This document shows, piece after piece, positions 62,947 through 64,000 of a stretch of DNA of 64,000 nucleotides. Source of the DNA: Desulforapulum sp034007745 (GTDB lineage: Bacteria; Desulfobacterota; Desulfobacteria; Desulfobacterales; Desulfobacteraceae). The position numbers and the translations under genes are program-made. Position 1 is the stretch's first letter. Every line of letters starts with the position of its first letter. Location of the stretch: NCBI GenBank assembly GCA_034007745.1, contig JAVEQI010000004.1:81778-145777 (forward strand), given 5' to 3'. The notes under the pieces were generated by a model. That model had not been told where the DNA came from and did no database searches. It saw only the letters and a list, made by a program, of their open reading frames with translations.

Positions 62947-63602
62947 ATAGATAAAAATTGTGACCGAGAATTGCTGAGGCACATTTGATTATACGATGGC
63001 AAACAGATGCTGTTACTGAAATTGATGTGGAGCTTCCCAAAAGGAATACCCCACCTATCCGGACCAAACAAGACACACTTGACCTTGTACGCCGTCTTGC
63101 AGTTCACTATCCAGATGCGATGATTGCCGGTATTTTAAACAGGCAAGGCAGGCGTACTGCTCGCAACAATCGATTTACAGCCAATAGAGTTGGCAATCTT
63201 CGCCGGCATTGGAATATTCCAAAATTTGATGCAGCTAATGCTCCTTGTGAGGACGGAGGGTTAGTAAATGTTCAAAAAGCCACCAAGATACTTGGTGTTG
63301 TTTCCGGTACAGTTCATCGCTGGCTTTTAGATGGTTTTATTGCGGGAGAACAAATCACACCTAGAGCACCGTGGCGGATCAAAATGACTGAGGAATTACG
63401 ATCCAGCTTTGTTGAGAAACCGCCTGAAGGGTATGTTACAATGAAAGAAGCCAAGAAAATACTTGAAATATCACGTCAAACAGTGTTGCAACGTGTAAAA
63501 TCCGGCAGGCTTTCAGCTGTCCATGTACGCAAAGGAAAGCAAATGGGCTTATATATCAAGGCATTAAACAAACAGATCAATCTTTTTAACACTTTACCAT
63601 GA
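62947..63602 (+). pseudogene. Serine-recombinase C-terminal fragment
   Basis: The frame begins after an in-frame stop at 62961-62963, 15 bp from the IS edge, and resembles only the C-terminal, DNA-binding part of a large serine recombinase (HYPDAMIAGILNRQGRRTAR, then NRVGNLRRHWNIP). Two helix-turn-helix-like units follow. The catalytic N-terminal domain is missing, most likely removed or separated by the IS insertion. The 205-residue frame from TTG 62985 is not expected to be a working recombinase. Confidence 0.7.
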
Positions 63603-63620
63603 AAGGGGGTGCAGTATGAT

Positions 63621-64000
63621 GAGGTATCCAAGAAAGCCTTGATATCCATGTCCAATACCCAATCATAGCGCCAGCAGTTTCGGCGTACTTGTTCAACCGC
63701 ATCTTTAGCACCCCTACCGGGGCGATAGCCATATGAACTCGGATGGAATATCTGCTCCAGCCTTGGTTCAATTATCATCTTTGCCGCCATCTGTGCTGTT
63801 CGATCAGCTACAGTTGGTATGCCCAATGAACGAAATCCATCTCCTTTAGGGATCAGAACCTGTCGTACAGGTAGGGGATGATAACTGCCTGAACTCATAC
63901 GGTTCCACAGTTTGTAAAGGTTACTTCCCAAATCGGTTTGATATGCCTGTATACTTTCTTTATCCACACCCGGCGCACCTTTGTTGGCCGCCACGCGTTT
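63621..64000 (-). pseudogene. Truncated group II intron reverse transcriptase/maturase
   Basis: The frame is open beyond the right edge (KRVAANKGAPGVD), so the N-terminal end is cut by the window. RT motifs include RQVLIPKGDGFRSLGIPTVADR and PSSYGYRPGRGAKDA. At about 63620, in DMDIKAFLDT, similarity stops; the catalytic YADD box and maturase domain are absent. It lies in opposite orientation to the recombinase fragment. The intron is therefore dead here unless the rest lies elsewhere. Confidence 0.75.

Overview
The window is a 64 kb piece of a draft bacterial chromosome. The gene set points to a sulfate-reducing Desulfobacterota of the Desulfobacteraceae type: a VorB-type 2-oxoacid:ferredoxin oxidoreductase, two NtrC-type sigma-54 activators, a Feo iron-uptake operon, a type IV pilus PilMNOPQ operon and many short operons on both strands. 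The taxonomic reading is inference from gene content; no rRNA or tRNA gene was found. A 100-base run of N at 16330-16429 is flanked by an exact 127-bp duplication and is best explained as a scaffolding artefact.

Layout. 1-8.5 kb: end of an unknown gene, a TPR pilus-assembly lipoprotein, an Ig-like surface lipoprotein and pilQPONM on the minus strand. 8.6-11.5 kb: a divergent histidine kinase and NtrC-type regulator. 11.7-16.2 kb (minus): TPR membrane protein, SH3 protein, feoB and an unusual Fur-FeoA-FeoA fusion gene. 16.7-21.5 kb: dihydrouridine synthase, amidohydrolase and a tetrapyrrole operon (siroheme dehydrogenase, CcsA-like, hemA). 21.5-24.7 kb: dksA, a PHP phosphoesterase fused to a complete RNase III, and a radical SAM gene. 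24.7-31.9 kb: PBP1A, then hisI-hisG-aminotransferase-engB-era-HNH. 31.9-40.8 kb: an AT-hook-like protein, ilvE, an XRE-cupin regulator, an acyl-CoA dehydrogenase and an opposing Vor-type oxidoreductase operon. Together these could interconvert branched-chain amino acids and acyl-CoAs. 40.9-49.5 kb: a PlsB-like acyltransferase fused to a GpsA-like domain that has lost key residues, a half-size ferritin-like protein, aconitase, a kinase-like gene behind a consensus sigma-54 promoter, msrAB and slyD. 49.6-56.3 kb: a putative biosynthetic operon (57-residue protein, FemAB-type transferase, ATP-grasp ligase, PLP decarboxylase) opposite a sigma-54 activator with a pseudo-receiver domain. 56.4-61.3 kb: an LdtD-MepK peptidoglycan cross-link pair, Mth938-like, YkgJ-like and DUF3300 genes. 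61.6-64 kb: a mobile-element graveyard (ISAzo13-type IS, serine-recombinase fragment, truncated group II intron reverse transcriptase).

The most unusual items are the three multi-domain fusions (PHP-RNase III, Fur-FeoA-FeoA, PlsB-GpsA), the FemAB/ATP-grasp/decarboxylase cluster, and two families of intergenic repeats. One repeat family forms hairpins of about 180 bp with a near-identical central segment, and one of its arms abuts the assembly gap. No CRISPR array or prophage was seen.
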